Assembly: GCF_000373245.1 (NCBI RefSeq)
Contig: NZ_KB890759.1
Coordinates: 1-64,000, forward strand
Length of the DNA: 64,000 nt
DNA from: Echinicola pacifica DSM 19836
GTDB taxonomy: Bacteria > Bacteroidota > Bacteroidia > Cytophagales > Cyclobacteriaceae
Direction: 5' to 3'
Position 1 is the stretch's first letter; each line of letters starts with the position of its first letter. The notes under the pieces are model-generated. The model did not search any database and was not told the origin of the DNA. It saw only the letters and a program-made list of their open reading frames with translations. Of the stretch, positions 55,338 through 64,000 are shown piece after piece. Made by a program: the position numbers and the translations under genes.

Positions 55338-56144
55338 ATGAAGGTTTTTGCCCTAATTACATCCCTATCGATTATGATCATAACTAGCTGCTCAGCCCAG
55401 AATACCACTGAGCCCGCTGGTGATGAATCCTCCCTCACCGTCCTGTCTTATAATATTCATCACAGCAATCCACCTACGGCTGGAGGGCTGATCGATCTGG
55501 AGTCCATCGCAGCGGTGATTATGGAAAGTGAAGCGGATATCGTGGGGCTTCAGGAAGTGGATATCTTCACCGAAAGATCTGGAAAAGACCTTCATATGGC
55601 GAAGGAGCTAGCCGAAATGACCGGAATGGATTATTTTTATTTTTCCAAAGGCATAGACTTTCAAGGAGGAGAATATGGCACGGCGATACTATCCAAATTC
55701 CCACTGGGCGAAATGGAAACCATTCCTTTGCCCTCTCCGGAAGGTACCGAACCGAGGACACTCTCTTTAGCAAAGATTCTGCATCCTGCGCTGGGCGAAA
55801 TATACTTCGCTAATACCCACCTGGATTATACAAGTGTGGAAAACTCCCTTGCACAGGCAAAAAAAATAACCGAAACCCTAGCCCCTAAGCAGCAACCAGT
55901 CGTAATGGTGGGCGATTTCAACGCAGAACCAAGTAGCGAAACCATCCAGTTTCTGGACGAATATTATATAAGAACCTGCGGCAATTCATGTGCTCCCACC
56001 ATTCCTGTGGTCAATCCCACCAAGGCAATTGACTTCATCATGTATTCCAAGGAGATGGGTATCAGCACTCAGAGTCATGAGGTCATTCCTGAAAGCTATG
56101 CTTCCGACCACCTACCAGTAAAGGCGGTTCTAAATTTTGAATAA
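55338..56144 (+). CDS. Endonuclease/exonuclease/phosphatase (EEP) family lipoprotein
   Basis: A 268-residue protein with lipobox IITSC (Cys18). EEP-fold motifs: SYNIHH (about 36-41), GLQEVD (about 74-79), YGTAILSKFPL (about 113-123), NTHLDYT (about 154-160), VGDFNAEPSS (about 188-197), IDFIMYSK (about 231-238) and SDHLPVKAVL (256-265). The complete set of Glu/Asp/His/Asn residues suggests an active phosphodiesterase or phosphatase in the periplasm. Members next to glycan loci are usually annotated only by fold; the substrate is unknown. A bidirectional terminator follows. Confidence 0.92.
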   Translation: MKVFALITSLSIMIITSCSAQNTTEPAGDESSLTVLSYNIHHSNPPTAGGLIDLESIAAVIMESEADIVGLQEVDIFTERSGKDLHMAKELAEMTGMDYFYFSKGIDFQGGEYGTAILSKFPLGEMETIPLPSPEGTEPRTLSLAKILHPALGEIYFANTHLDYTSVENSLAQAKKITETLAPKQQPVVMVGDFNAEPSSETIQFLDEYYIRTCGNSCAPTIPVVNPTKAIDFIMYSKEMGISTQSHEVIPESYASDHLPVKAVLNFE

Positions 56145-56214
56145 TTAGAAGTTTCAAATTTGTCACTTCATGTGACACAAAAAAACTCAGGAGCTAACTA
56201 ACTCCTAAAAAAAA

Positions 56215-56262
56215 ATCGACTGCTATAAGCCCTAATTATGATAAGGGCTTATAGCAGTCGAT
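56215..56262. terminator. Bidirectional terminator, 19-bp perfect stem
   Basis: Arms ATCGACTGCTATAAGCCCT (56215-56233) and its exact complement (56244-56262) with a 10-nt loop. On the minus strand the stem runs into nine T; on the plus strand the tail is GATTATATTTTTATT. It serves the convergent EEP gene and ammonium transporter gene. Confidence 0.85.
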
Positions 56263-56386
56263 GATTATATTTTTATTATTAATCGCAATGAGCTAAGCGC
56301 TTAGGCATAACTAGGCCTACTCTCATGCTATTGCCTCAGGATATCCTGACTTTTCTCCACTCTTAAAGTGAGGATATAGGCAATCG

Positions 56387-57715
56387 TTAGGCAGATTCTC
56401 CATGCTGGGAGACATCCAGTCCTACCTCCTCATATTCATCCCTTACCCGCAGGGTAACGAATTTATTGAGCACAAAGAAAATAGCATAGGACATCAGAAA
56501 GGAGAATACAGATACCCCCACTAAAACAAGCATATGTGAGCCAAAGATTTCCCAGCCGCCATGCATTAAGCTAGAGCCTTCAGGGCTAGCGAAAATAGCG
56601 GTAAGGATCATGCCCATGATTCCCCCAACTCCGTGGCAGGCAAAGACGTCCAAGGTATCATCCATATCTTTCAAGGCTTTGGCAGACAAAGCCAGGTTGG
56701 AGACGATAGCTCCTATAAAACCGAAGAACATACTTTGAGGAATGGTGATAAACCCTGCTGCCGGGGTGATGACCACAAGTCCAACCACCGCACCAATACA
56801 GGCGCCCATGGCGGAGATTTTGCGGCCCTGCATCCTATCAAAGAACACCCAGGTCATCATCGCAGTAGCGGAACTGATCGTGGTGGTAGCAAAAGCGACC
56901 GCTGCAGTTCCATTGGCGGCAAGGGAAGACCCTGCATTAAAACCAAACCAGCCAAACCATAACATGCCTGTTCCCAGCATCACATAGGTGATATTGGAGG
57001 GGGCATGGTGCTGACTCTTGCGCTTTCCGATAAATAATGCGCCAGCAAGGGAGGCCAGGCCTGCACTAATATGCACCACCGTACCCCCAGCAAAATCCAG
57101 CACCCCAAAATAAGCTCCTATCAGGCCCTGAGGATGCCACACCATATGGCATAGCGGCGCATAAACCAGCACGCAAAACAAGCCTATGAAAAAAACATAG
57201 CCTATAAATCGCACCCGCTCAGCAAAGGAACCCGTAATAATAGCCGGGGTGATGACGGCAAATTTCATCTGAAATAAGGCAAATAGAACAAAGGGGATGC
57301 TGCTCGCTATCGTGGCATGTGGCAGCTGACCCACTTGGTCAAAAAACATATATTGAAAGGGATTTCCGATGATCCCATAATACTCTCCATCTATGCTAAA
57401 ACCGATGGGATCCCCAAAGGCCAAGCTGAATCCAACCACTACCCATACCATGGTCACCACTCCAAGAGAGATAAAACTCTGCAGCATGGTGGAAATGAGG
57501 TTCTTTCGCCCTACCATTCCCCCATAAAACAAGGACAATCCAGGCGTCATCAATAAAACCAAACAGGAGGCTGTGAGCAGCCAGGCGATATCCGCAAATA
57601 TCAGCTCACTCTCTGACCCAAAATTCTCCGCTGTCGGAGCTTCCGGCTGCCAAAACAAACCGGCTAAAGATGCAGCAATGATCGTTGCAAATGCAACTTT
57701 CCACTTTTTCTTCAT
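56387..57715 (-). CDS. amt: Ammonium transporter
   Basis: A 442-residue Amt/Mep/Rh channel with an N-terminal hydrophobic signal-like helix and 11 membrane helices. Motifs: DIAWLLTASCLVLLMTPGLSLFYGGMVGRKN, DFAGGTVVHISAGLASLAGAL (first pore His), LWFGWFGFNAGSS and FACHGVGGIMGMILTAIFA (second pore His). It conducts ammonium/ammonia. No glnB/glnK gene adjoins it in the window. Upstream is a 12-bp palindrome and an exact -7-like TACTTTTG on the minus strand (57738-57745), without a clear -33 box. Confidence 0.96.
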   Translation of the reverse strand: MKKKWKVAFATIIAASLAGLFWQPEAPTAENFGSESELIFADIAWLLTASCLVLLMTPGLSLFYGGMVGRKNLISTMLQSFISLGVVTMVWVVVGFSLAFGDPIGFSIDGEYYGIIGNPFQYMFFDQVGQLPHATIASSIPFVLFALFQMKFAVITPAIITGSFAERVRFIGYVFFIGLFCVLVYAPLCHMVWHPQGLIGAYFGVLDFAGGTVVHISAGLASLAGALFIGKRKSQHHAPSNITYVMLGTGMLWFGWFGFNAGSSLAANGTAAVAFATTTISSATAMMTWVFFDRMQGRKISAMGACIGAVVGLVVITPAAGFITIPQSMFFGFIGAIVSNLALSAKALKDMDDTLDVFACHGVGGIMGMILTAIFASPEGSSLMHGGWEIFGSHMLVLVGVSVFSFLMSYAIFFVLNKFVTLRVRDEYEEVGLDVSQHGESA

Positions 57716-58125
57716 AGTAAATATTAAAATTTGGCTTCAAAAGTACGTCAATTTTCTCTTTTTTCAGAATATTTTTTCAAACTAACTTAAGTTAAAAAAT
57801 CATTTGGTATTGAATGCTATGGAATTGATACGTCAAAATTACCTTTAAATACCATCCTGCCACCAATGATAATGAAAAGAAAACATTAAAATCAACCCGT
57901 TTTGAAACCTATTATTTCAGAATCATTATAAATAGTCTACCGCCATCTTACGAGAGTCCTCTTCTCCCGCAATTTGCACCACAGATATCAAGGGTAAACA
58001 CAAAAAATCAGAAATCGGATTGGGTTTTAATAGTATCAGAAATAGCCTCATGGCCTAGGTAATATCCTGCTCCGGGGAACCAATTATCCAAAAAAAAGGT
58101 ATAAATGGTACTAATAACTAATTTT
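57716..58125. other. Divergent promoter region of amt and the GAF-like gene
   Basis: About 410 bp. Contains the palindrome at 57783-57794 and a -7-like hexanucleotide for amt; no gene or RNA recognised. Confidence 0.45.
57783..57794. promoter_or_regulatory. 12-bp palindrome upstream of amt
   Basis: TAACTTAAGTTA is a perfect 12-bp palindrome 68 bp upstream of the amt ATG. It could be a regulator-binding site for nitrogen control; short palindromes also arise by chance in AT-rich DNA. Confidence 0.35.
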
Positions 58126-60528
58126 ATGAAACCCATATCGGAAACATCTACCTTCACCCCTGCCATAAATAGTCAACTTTCTTTTCGGCCACTCTTAAGT
58201 TGGTGGAAGGAAAAATTGCCAACCGCCAGTCCCCTGCAAAGAATCCAGTTGGAAAAACTGATCCATTCGGCGGCGGATTCCGACTTATTTGCAAGTGATG
58301 AGGTAGAAATCAGTTCACTGAAGAAGTATCAAGGGGATTTTTCAATGATTCTCAATAGTCTTTTTCCGGTATCCATAGACCATGACCAGCATTTGTTTCT
58401 GATGGCTATGCCCTTTGACCAAACCATTGTATATAGCTCCTCGGCACTTTACCGGCAGTTTATCACCCCTGACGGCTGCCTCAATCCCTCCATTCAGGCG
58501 AGACAAAAGGATCTATATTTCAATAAACTCTATACTGGGTATAAATTGATTTTCAAGAAATTCTATGATATCGATATCAAAGCCCATAATTCACTGGTTT
58601 ATCGCTTTATAGATGCTGAAGGGATAGAAAAATACTATTATTCAGAAATCAACACTGACTTTATAGACATCGAACTCATTGGCGATCTGCCATCTAAGTC
58701 CTTCATCCAGTCGGTCTGTCCAGCGACGGAGCCCTGCCTTAATGAATTTGAGAGATGGCAGGAGTTAATCCCCTTGGATAATTTTCTCTTCAAGGGATTC
58801 TCCTTGGTGTACTTGAAGGATTTCACCTCCACTGAGGCGGTGTCCGAGCTTAATAATGAATTATTGAAAGAATACGATGTGACCTCACCGCTATTCCTAG
58901 ATCTCATCTCCTCTTCCATCAAAAGTTTGCTAGGGACAGCCAAGGTCATGGTGGGAATCGCGGCCTTACAAAAGTTTGATGACGAATACCTAATCACCGA
59001 AAGGCGTGCTTCCAACAGCCTTCTGATCAACCAATTAGCCAAGAACAATGACCCCGGCACTTATCAGCGTATCGTAGAGCTATTAGGACAGGTAAGCGTC
59101 CCGGTATTCATGAATTATGAAGAGCTTATTCAGAGGCTTGAAGAAGACCATCTCTCCTTCCAGTGGATTGCAGAAATGGGTGTCAAGGAACTGATAATTG
59201 TACCATTATATTATGACCAAAATTTGGTGGGGGTCCTTGAAATCTGCTCCACTGAGGAGCATGCTCTTGCGGCGGGCATGCTGGAGGTACTTAAACCTAT
59301 TCAGCAGCCTCTCGCCATGACGATGCAAAAGGAACGTAAGAATTTCGAGCATCAGGTGCAGCATATTATCCGGAAAAACTATACCGCTATCCAGCCGGTG
59401 ATCGAGTGGAAATTTAATGAGGTGGCGGTCAAAAAACTTATGGACCAGGAAAATGGCCAGGAAACTTCGCTTGCTCCAGTGGTATTTGATGGAATATATC
59501 CCTTATATGCTGCGGTGGACATCCGAAATTCAAGTTCGACCAGAATAGAGGCTATACAGCAAGATCTGCGTATGCACCTTGGTCTGGCAAGAACCATCCT
59601 CGGTCAGGCCCATGCACTTTCTCCTTTGCCGGTATTGGAAAAAATGGATTTTCGTATTGGACAGATGCTCGATGCGATCCAGCTGATCCTGGTCCCTGAG
59701 GATGAGGCGGCGATAAATCACTTTATCCTTGAGGAGCTCAACCCGCTTTTTAGACATCTTAAGAAATCCCAGCCTAGCCTCCAGGCCACCATTGCTGAGT
59801 ATTTTGCCCAAATGGACCCTGGTGCCCAAATGATGTATAAGCACCGTCAGGCTTTTGAGGACAGCTTAGAGGCGATCAATGTCGCCTTGGGGCAGCATAT
59901 CGATAAGGCCCAGATAGAGGCCCAAAGGATGTTTCCTCATTATTTCGAAAAATATAAAACCGACGGCATAGATTATAATATCTATATCGGTCAGTCTCTG
60001 GTCAAGGATCGTGAGTTTGACCAGATTTATTTAGAAAACCTCAGGCTTTGGCAGCTGACCGTACTATGTGAATGCGCATTTATCAGTCAGTCGCTGAAGC
60101 ATAAATTGCCGGTACCGCTGGAAACTACCCAGCTGCTGCTCGCGCATAGCAATCCGCTTTCGATCAGTTTCAGGATGGATGAGCGCCAGTTTGATGTGGA
60201 AGGGGCTTATAATATTCGCTATGAGATATTAAAAAAGCGCATAGATAAAGCCTTGATTAAAGGCAGCAATGAGCGTCTTACCCAGCCAGGAAGCATCTCT
60301 GTCATCTATTCCCATCCACTGGAGGCCAAAGAGTACCTCGACTATATCCACTACCTCCAAACGAAGGGCATGCTGGGCGACAAGGTCGAGCATCTTGACC
60401 TCGAAGACCTGCAAGGGGTAAATGGTCTCAAGGCCATACGCGTAAAAATAGCCAGCATCCAAAGTTCTACTTTGAACTCAGAAGCTAGCCATCAAAAGGA
60501 AAATTCTAAAACTGATATCCAAAATTAA
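58126..60528 (+). CDS. GAF-domain-like cytoplasmic protein, function unknown
   Basis: An 800-residue soluble protein from MKPISETSTFTPAINSQLSF (ATG at 58126); the frame runs 7 codons further upstream. Residues about 300-430 look like a GAF domain: SVPVFMNYEELIQRLEEDHLSF, GVKELIIVPLYYDQNLVGVLEICS then LKPIQQPLAMTMQKERKNFE. The first 290 and last 350 residues are helical and alpha/beta and I do not recognise them; the last part includes ISVIYSHPLEAKEYLDYIHYL. No membrane helix or HTH, histidine kinase or GGDEF motif is seen. Its last 23 bp overlap the end of the convergent metallophosphatase-Omp85 gene. A signalling role is a guess. Confidence 0.68.
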   Translation: MKPISETSTFTPAINSQLSFRPLLSWWKEKLPTASPLQRIQLEKLIHSAADSDLFASDEVEISSLKKYQGDFSMILNSLFPVSIDHDQHLFLMAMPFDQTIVYSSSALYRQFITPDGCLNPSIQARQKDLYFNKLYTGYKLIFKKFYDIDIKAHNSLVYRFIDAEGIEKYYYSEINTDFIDIELIGDLPSKSFIQSVCPATEPCLNEFERWQELIPLDNFLFKGFSLVYLKDFTSTEAVSELNNELLKEYDVTSPLFLDLISSSIKSLLGTAKVMVGIAALQKFDDEYLITERRASNSLLINQLAKNNDPGTYQRIVELLGQVSVPVFMNYEELIQRLEEDHLSFQWIAEMGVKELIIVPLYYDQNLVGVLEICSTEEHALAAGMLEVLKPIQQPLAMTMQKERKNFEHQVQHIIRKNYTAIQPVIEWKFNEVAVKKLMDQENGQETSLAPVVFDGIYPLYAAVDIRNSSSTRIEAIQQDLRMHLGLARTILGQAHALSPLPVLEKMDFRIGQMLDAIQLILVPEDEAAINHFILEELNPLFRHLKKSQPSLQATIAEYFAQMDPGAQMMYKHRQAFEDSLEAINVALGQHIDKAQIEAQRMFPHYFEKYKTDGIDYNIYIGQSLVKDREFDQIYLENLRLWQLTVLCECAFISQSLKHKLPVPLETTQLLLAHSNPLSISFRMDERQFDVEGAYNIRYEILKKRIDKALIKGSNERLTQPGSISVIYSHPLEAKEYLDYIHYLQTKGMLGDKVEHLDLEDLQGVNGLKAIRVKIASIQSSTLNSEASHQKENSKTDIQN

Positions 60529-63500
60529 AGGTAAATAGGGTTTCTTCCTGCCCAAAGGCCAGGTCCCCACTGACCACCAGGGAATTAAGCGGTGCCAGCC
60601 AAACGCCTACACCCAGGCTGTTATGCCATTTGTGGGAGTCTTCTGGCGCATACCACACCCTGCCTATATCATGAAAAACCACCAAGCCTGTGCTGGCAGG
60701 AAATAACCTCGTTTGGAAATCCCTGAACCTAATCCTAGCCTCTGTATTATTATAGATCATCGAATTTCCAGCGTAGCGCTTACGTCTATATCCTCGGAGA
60801 TTGTCCAGCCCTCCCAGCGTCTGGGCTTGAAAGAACTCATATTCTCCCCAAGTCACCCCTCCCCCAAATCGAGTGGCCCAGGTGATTATAGAAGGAATCT
60901 GCCTGCTCCAATAAAAAGATACTTCCGAATTCCATTGGGTGGTGCTATGGCTATTGGCATTTAGACCTGCCAGGTGAGTCAACTGATTGTAAAATCTAAG
61001 CCCTCGATTGGGCATATGCTTATTGTCAGTTTCGTCCACCTCAAATCTCATGTCCAGACCGCCATAGAATTTTGGATGATTAAGATCATTGATATCCACA
61101 TCCGTTTGATCTGGTGAATTGATATACTTATCCTCATTATCATCCTCATCCATGCGTGTGCGCTGGAATACCGGTCCGATTTTAAAGACCATATTTTCTG
61201 ACAAATCCCTTCTCGCCCAGGTGTTCACCATAAATTGATTGTACCTGACACGATAGTATTTGGGGCCATATTCTTCCTTGTCAAAAGAAGTTATATTATT
61301 GCCATAGCCAAAGAAGTTATTGACATAATTTGGGGCATGCATGATAGCTTCCCATTCCAGGCCCCACTTATTATACAGATTGGTCGCATGGCCTTGATAG
61401 TAGATATTGAAAGACTTGGTTTTGAGGGCATAATTAGCCTTTATACTTTGCTGCAAAGCATAGGGATCTTTCCTGAAACCATGCTTGGTCCACTGAACCC
61501 CACCCCCTAAGAACAGGCCATCATCAATATTATATTCAAGTGATATTAAGGGCATTATAAGATCATACTTAAATGACTTTCGATCATAATCATAGACCGA
61601 GGAGGACTTAGATAGGATGCTCGTGGAGGAGGAACCAAGGTCCAGCACATCCTCTTGTTCCCGCCACTGGTAGATCAGGTTTGCTGGCTGATCCAGCGTA
61701 CTCTTATCACGGATGGTGTCGGGCTCCAGCCCGCTCATGATTCTCACTTTTATAAGGCCTGGGCCTTCGCCAGTCACCTCAATATCGTCCTCGCCACCCA
61801 GCCCATATAGGCGAACTTCCTGGGTCACTGCCGGGTCAAATTTCCGGTTAAAATACTTTTGTTGGACGGCTCCTTTTTTTGATATTTTCTTAAATTCCAC
61901 ATCGACTTTGCCATCAGGCTCATGTCTCACCTCGATCTTGTCGGATTTATAAGAACCCACAATATCTACTTCCCTGGAGATAAAATCATAATACTGCAAG
62001 GCCTGATCCTTTAGCCATGATTTTCTATAGAGCAATTTGGCAATAATCTCATCCCCATGGTAAGGATAAACAGTTGCAGGGAGCGACTCCACAGTGGACT
62101 GAATGGTACGATCGTCCAAGTCTGCCAGAAACTCATCAATCACCTCTTCCCAGTCCTCTCGGTCCAGATCATTTAAAAAGGATCGGTCAAAATACCTGCC
62201 ATTAAACATAAAGGAGTTTACATCTCTGATATCGTATCCGAAGCCTTGGAATTTTGGCATTATCCATTTCCGAGAGGCTATTTGGGGTATTATTCCCTCA
62301 TTTACGAAGAAGGCCTGATCACGGTCACGGGGCATAGGGATAAATTCCCGGCCATCTTTGGTCTCTTCACCGATCCATCGCCACTGGTCATCATGCCGAT
62401 CCCAGTCACCGATCAGCAGATCCAATAACCTTGCTCTGAGTACCTTCTTTTGAGCAATCACAAAATCCTGATCCTCATGGATTTTCCGGAGCATCTTATC
62501 GGTGCTATAATACTTATAATCTTCCTCATCTATCTTCTCAGGAGCCACCTCCCGTTCCTCATAAAGGTAAACGGCATTAGCAAATTCCTCCATATAAATG
62601 CCTAGTCCAGGGTCATCAGCCAGCCATACCAGCTCAGGCTTCGTGTGCACCACGCCCACGGCTTGGGCGAGCTCAGGTATCAGCAGCGCCCCAAAGGGAA
62701 AGGAGGCTGAGATTTGATCTTGCACGATATCCTTAGCCATGGTATGGCGTAGCATCTTTGGGATGGCCGCTTCGGGATACTTCTCCACGGATCTCAGGAC
62801 ATATTCCACGCCCAGAGAATCCACCAGTCGTAGGGATTTGGTCTGCATCCCGCCTCCTCTTTTTATGATGGATAATCCGCCTCTCTCACTATCCAACTTC
62901 AGCACCCTGAGATCAACGCTCTGCATCCACTCCTCCCGATAATTGGCTCCATATAGCTTTTCCTGAAAAACGCTGGCTCCATATTGATCACTGATGGGCT
63001 GATTTACCGAGTCTGGCAAAGCAGGGCCAGTGCTGGCTTCGGTCCTAGTGATGGCTGCCGGAGCAGTGCTTAGCGCATTGGAAAAGATGGGCTCCGGACT
63101 GCCTAGCTGGAAAAAGTGCATTTCAGTACTTCCATCTGACCATAGGTCAATGGTGGCAAAACCTTTTGCAGAGATGGAAAACTGCGCTGGGTTATCTTTC
63201 CGTAAGTAGGTATTCTTGGAGCCGGCACCGCTCACGATATGGTGAATGCCATTGTCCATAGTATATTCCAAAGCATGCTCATGACCAGAGACCATGATGA
63301 TAGCAGGATGGCCTTCCACGGCTGCCTGCATTTGCTCGATATATTCCTGGTATTTAGGATGGGGAACATCCTGAATATTGCCCAAATAAGTTCTGTACAA
63401 AGGGTAAATAGACCCAATAATGGGTAAGGGAATATATAAGTCAGGATTCAAGGCGGTGAGGGGAAATAAATGGTCCTTCCAGGTATATCCTCCATTATGC

Positions 63501-64000
63501 TCCCCGTAAGTACGGAGTGGATGGTGCATGGCGAGGATAATGGTCTGATCAAGGTTTTCCTGTACGATATCCTTCAAGGCAGCAATAAGCTCCTCCTCTG
63601 TTTTGTATTCACAGTCAGAATCCTCTCCCGGCCGATTTTCCCTTTGGAGCCACCATTGGCTATCGATAGCAACCAATATGGTGTGATCATTCAGCTGCCT
63701 GGTTATGGGACCGGGGCATCCGTCCTGAGGTACCCAGCGGACATTTGTCAATGATAAGGAATCGATAAAAGCTTGAGCACGCAGCACCGCCTTAAGCCCA
63801 TCCGCCTGCCCTTTTTTCCAATCGTGATTTCCTGGAATCATCAATATCTCCCCTTCGATCTCCTTTGATAGGCTTAGCTGCTGAAGCAAGACCATTTGAC
63901 TCTCCAGTTCTGATGGATCTCCGGCTTCGGGCATTCCTTTGGGGTAGATATTATCTCCAAGATAAATCACTTCGGAATGCAGACCATCAGGCTCCTCTGC
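60506..64000 (-). CDS. Metallophosphatase - kinase-like - Omp85-type barrel fusion (5' end off window)
   Basis: About 1164 residues are in the window; the frame is still open at 64000, so the N-terminus is missing. Numbering here runs from the GTG at 63970. Metallophosphatase: YLGDNIYP (3-10), GNHDWKKG (47-54), AMHHPLR (147-153) and SGHEHALEY (228-236). Middle region, about 355-640: VEYVLRSVEK (388-397) and LLIGDWDRHDDQW (518-530) followed by PMPRDRDQAFF (545-555), closely like the catalytic loop and metal-binding Asp motifs of atypical kinases. From about 790 to the end: beta strands of a BamA/TamA-type outer-membrane barrel ending LFTFNFGYQF with C-terminal Phe. Predicted to be in the outer membrane. 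Physiological substrate unknown. Confidence 0.88.
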   Translation of the reverse strand, partial: AEEPDGLHSEVIYLGDNIYPKGMPEAGDPSELESQMVLLQQLSLSKEIEGEILMIPGNHDWKKGQADGLKAVLRAQAFIDSLSLTNVRWVPQDGCPGPITRQLNDHTILVAIDSQWWLQRENRPGEDSDCEYKTEEELIAALKDIVQENLDQTIILAMHHPLRTYGEHNGGYTWKDHLFPLTALNPDLYIPLPIIGSIYPLYRTYLGNIQDVPHPKYQEYIEQMQAAVEGHPAIIMVSGHEHALEYTMDNGIHHIVSGAGSKNTYLRKDNPAQFSISAKGFATIDLWSDGSTEMHFFQLGSPEPIFSNALSTAPAAITRTEASTGPALPDSVNQPISDQYGASVFQEKLYGANYREEWMQSVDLRVLKLDSERGGLSIIKRGGGMQTKSLRLVDSLGVEYVLRSVEKYPEAAIPKMLRHTMAKDIVQDQISASFPFGALLIPELAQAVGVVHTKPELVWLADDPGLGIYMEEFANAVYLYEEREVAPEKIDEEDYKYYSTDKMLRKIHEDQDFVIAQKKVLRARLLDLLIGDWDRHDDQWRWIGEETKDGREFIPMPRDRDQAFFVNEGIIPQIASRKWIMPKFQGFGYDIRDVNSFMFNGRYFDRSFLNDLDREDWEEVIDEFLADLDDRTIQSTVESLPATVYPYHGDEIIAKLLYRKSWLKDQALQYYDFISREVDIVGSYKSDKIEVRHEPDGKVDVEFKKISKKGAVQQKYFNRKFDPAVTQEVRLYGLGGEDDIEVTGEGPGLIKVRIMSGLEPDTIRDKSTLDQPANLIYQWREQEDVLDLGSSSTSILSKSSSVYDYDRKSFKYDLIMPLISLEYNIDDGLFLGGGVQWTKHGFRKDPYALQQSIKANYALKTKSFNIYYQGHATNLYNKWGLEWEAIMHAPNYVNNFFGYGNNITSFDKEEYGPKYYRVRYNQFMVNTWARRDLSENMVFKIGPVFQRTRMDEDDNEDKYINSPDQTDVDINDLNHPKFYGGLDMRFEVDETDNKHMPNRGLRFYNQLTHLAGLNANSHSTTQWNSEVSFYWSRQIPSIITWATRFGGGVTWGEYEFFQAQTLGGLDNLRGYRRKRYAGNSMIYNNTEARIRFRDFQTRLFPASTGLVVFHDIGRVWYAPEDSHKWHNSLGVGVWLAPLNSLVVSGDLAFGQEETLFTFNFGYQF

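Noticed and set aside
1-64000. CRISPR array, tRNA/rRNA genes, prophage or insertion sequences
   Set aside because: No regularly spaced repeats, no cloverleaf or rRNA segment recognised, no transposase, integrase or phage structural gene found.

Overview
The window reads as a chromosomal segment of a marine-type Bacteroidota, most likely in the order Cytophagales. Reasons: a SusC/SusD pair, several AraC/LacI-regulated carbohydrate genes, many proteins with Bacteroidota-style signal peptides, moderate-to-low GC with AT-rich gaps, and almost no Shine-Dalgarno sequences before start codons. I see no insertion sequence, phage, CRISPR array, rRNA or tRNA. The assignment to an order is inference.

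Layout. 1-671 is the 5' part of a secreted surface protein, followed by 1.5 kb with no convincing gene. 2262-5508 is the translation operon thrS-infC-rpmI-rplT with a strong terminator; infC lacks an ATG start. 6320-6821 holds two small stress/nucleic-acid-type genes (Rho-N-like and CsbD). 6896-11066 carries three secreted proteins linked to carbohydrate metabolism (GH43/117-like propeller, DUF1080, DUF4127). 11368-13540 has small secreted or cytoplasmic proteins. 13888-18638 is a glycan module: a GH130 mannoside phosphorylase-like enzyme converging on a GT4 and a GT4-toroid fusion. 18983-24504 is an unusual three-gene cluster of large proteins without signal peptides, which I cannot place. 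25133-25897 encodes a subclass B1 metallo-beta-lactamase. 25977-27728 is a divergent AraC/nitroreductase pair with a 21-bp phased direct repeat between them. 28108-31058 has a PQQ-propeller protein and a barrel-like protein. 31843-36479 is an ECF sigma, anti-sigma/TPR, small protein and CHAT protease-like module. 36796-38114 is an AraC/DUF983 pair.

38206-56144 is a polysaccharide utilization locus: S1 sulfatase, GH105, DUF4861, a putative toroid lyase or hydrolase, SusD, SusC, a sodium-solute symporter, a metallophosphoesterase, a LacI regulator and an EEP-family hydrolase. Two identical 14-bp LacI-type operators, before susC and between the symporter and the phosphoesterase, tie these into one predicted regulon. 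An intrinsic terminator separates susCD from the downstream enzyme operon. The combination of sulfatase, GH105 and a lyase-like protein points to a sulfated, uronate-containing (probably algal) polysaccharide; this is inference.

56387-64000 holds an ammonium transporter, a GAF-like protein and, running off the window, a large protein that joins a metallophosphatase, a segment with kinase-like catalytic motifs and an Omp85-type outer-membrane barrel. The most interesting unexplained items are this fusion, the 18983-24504 cluster, the ECF/CHAT module and the paired LacI operators.
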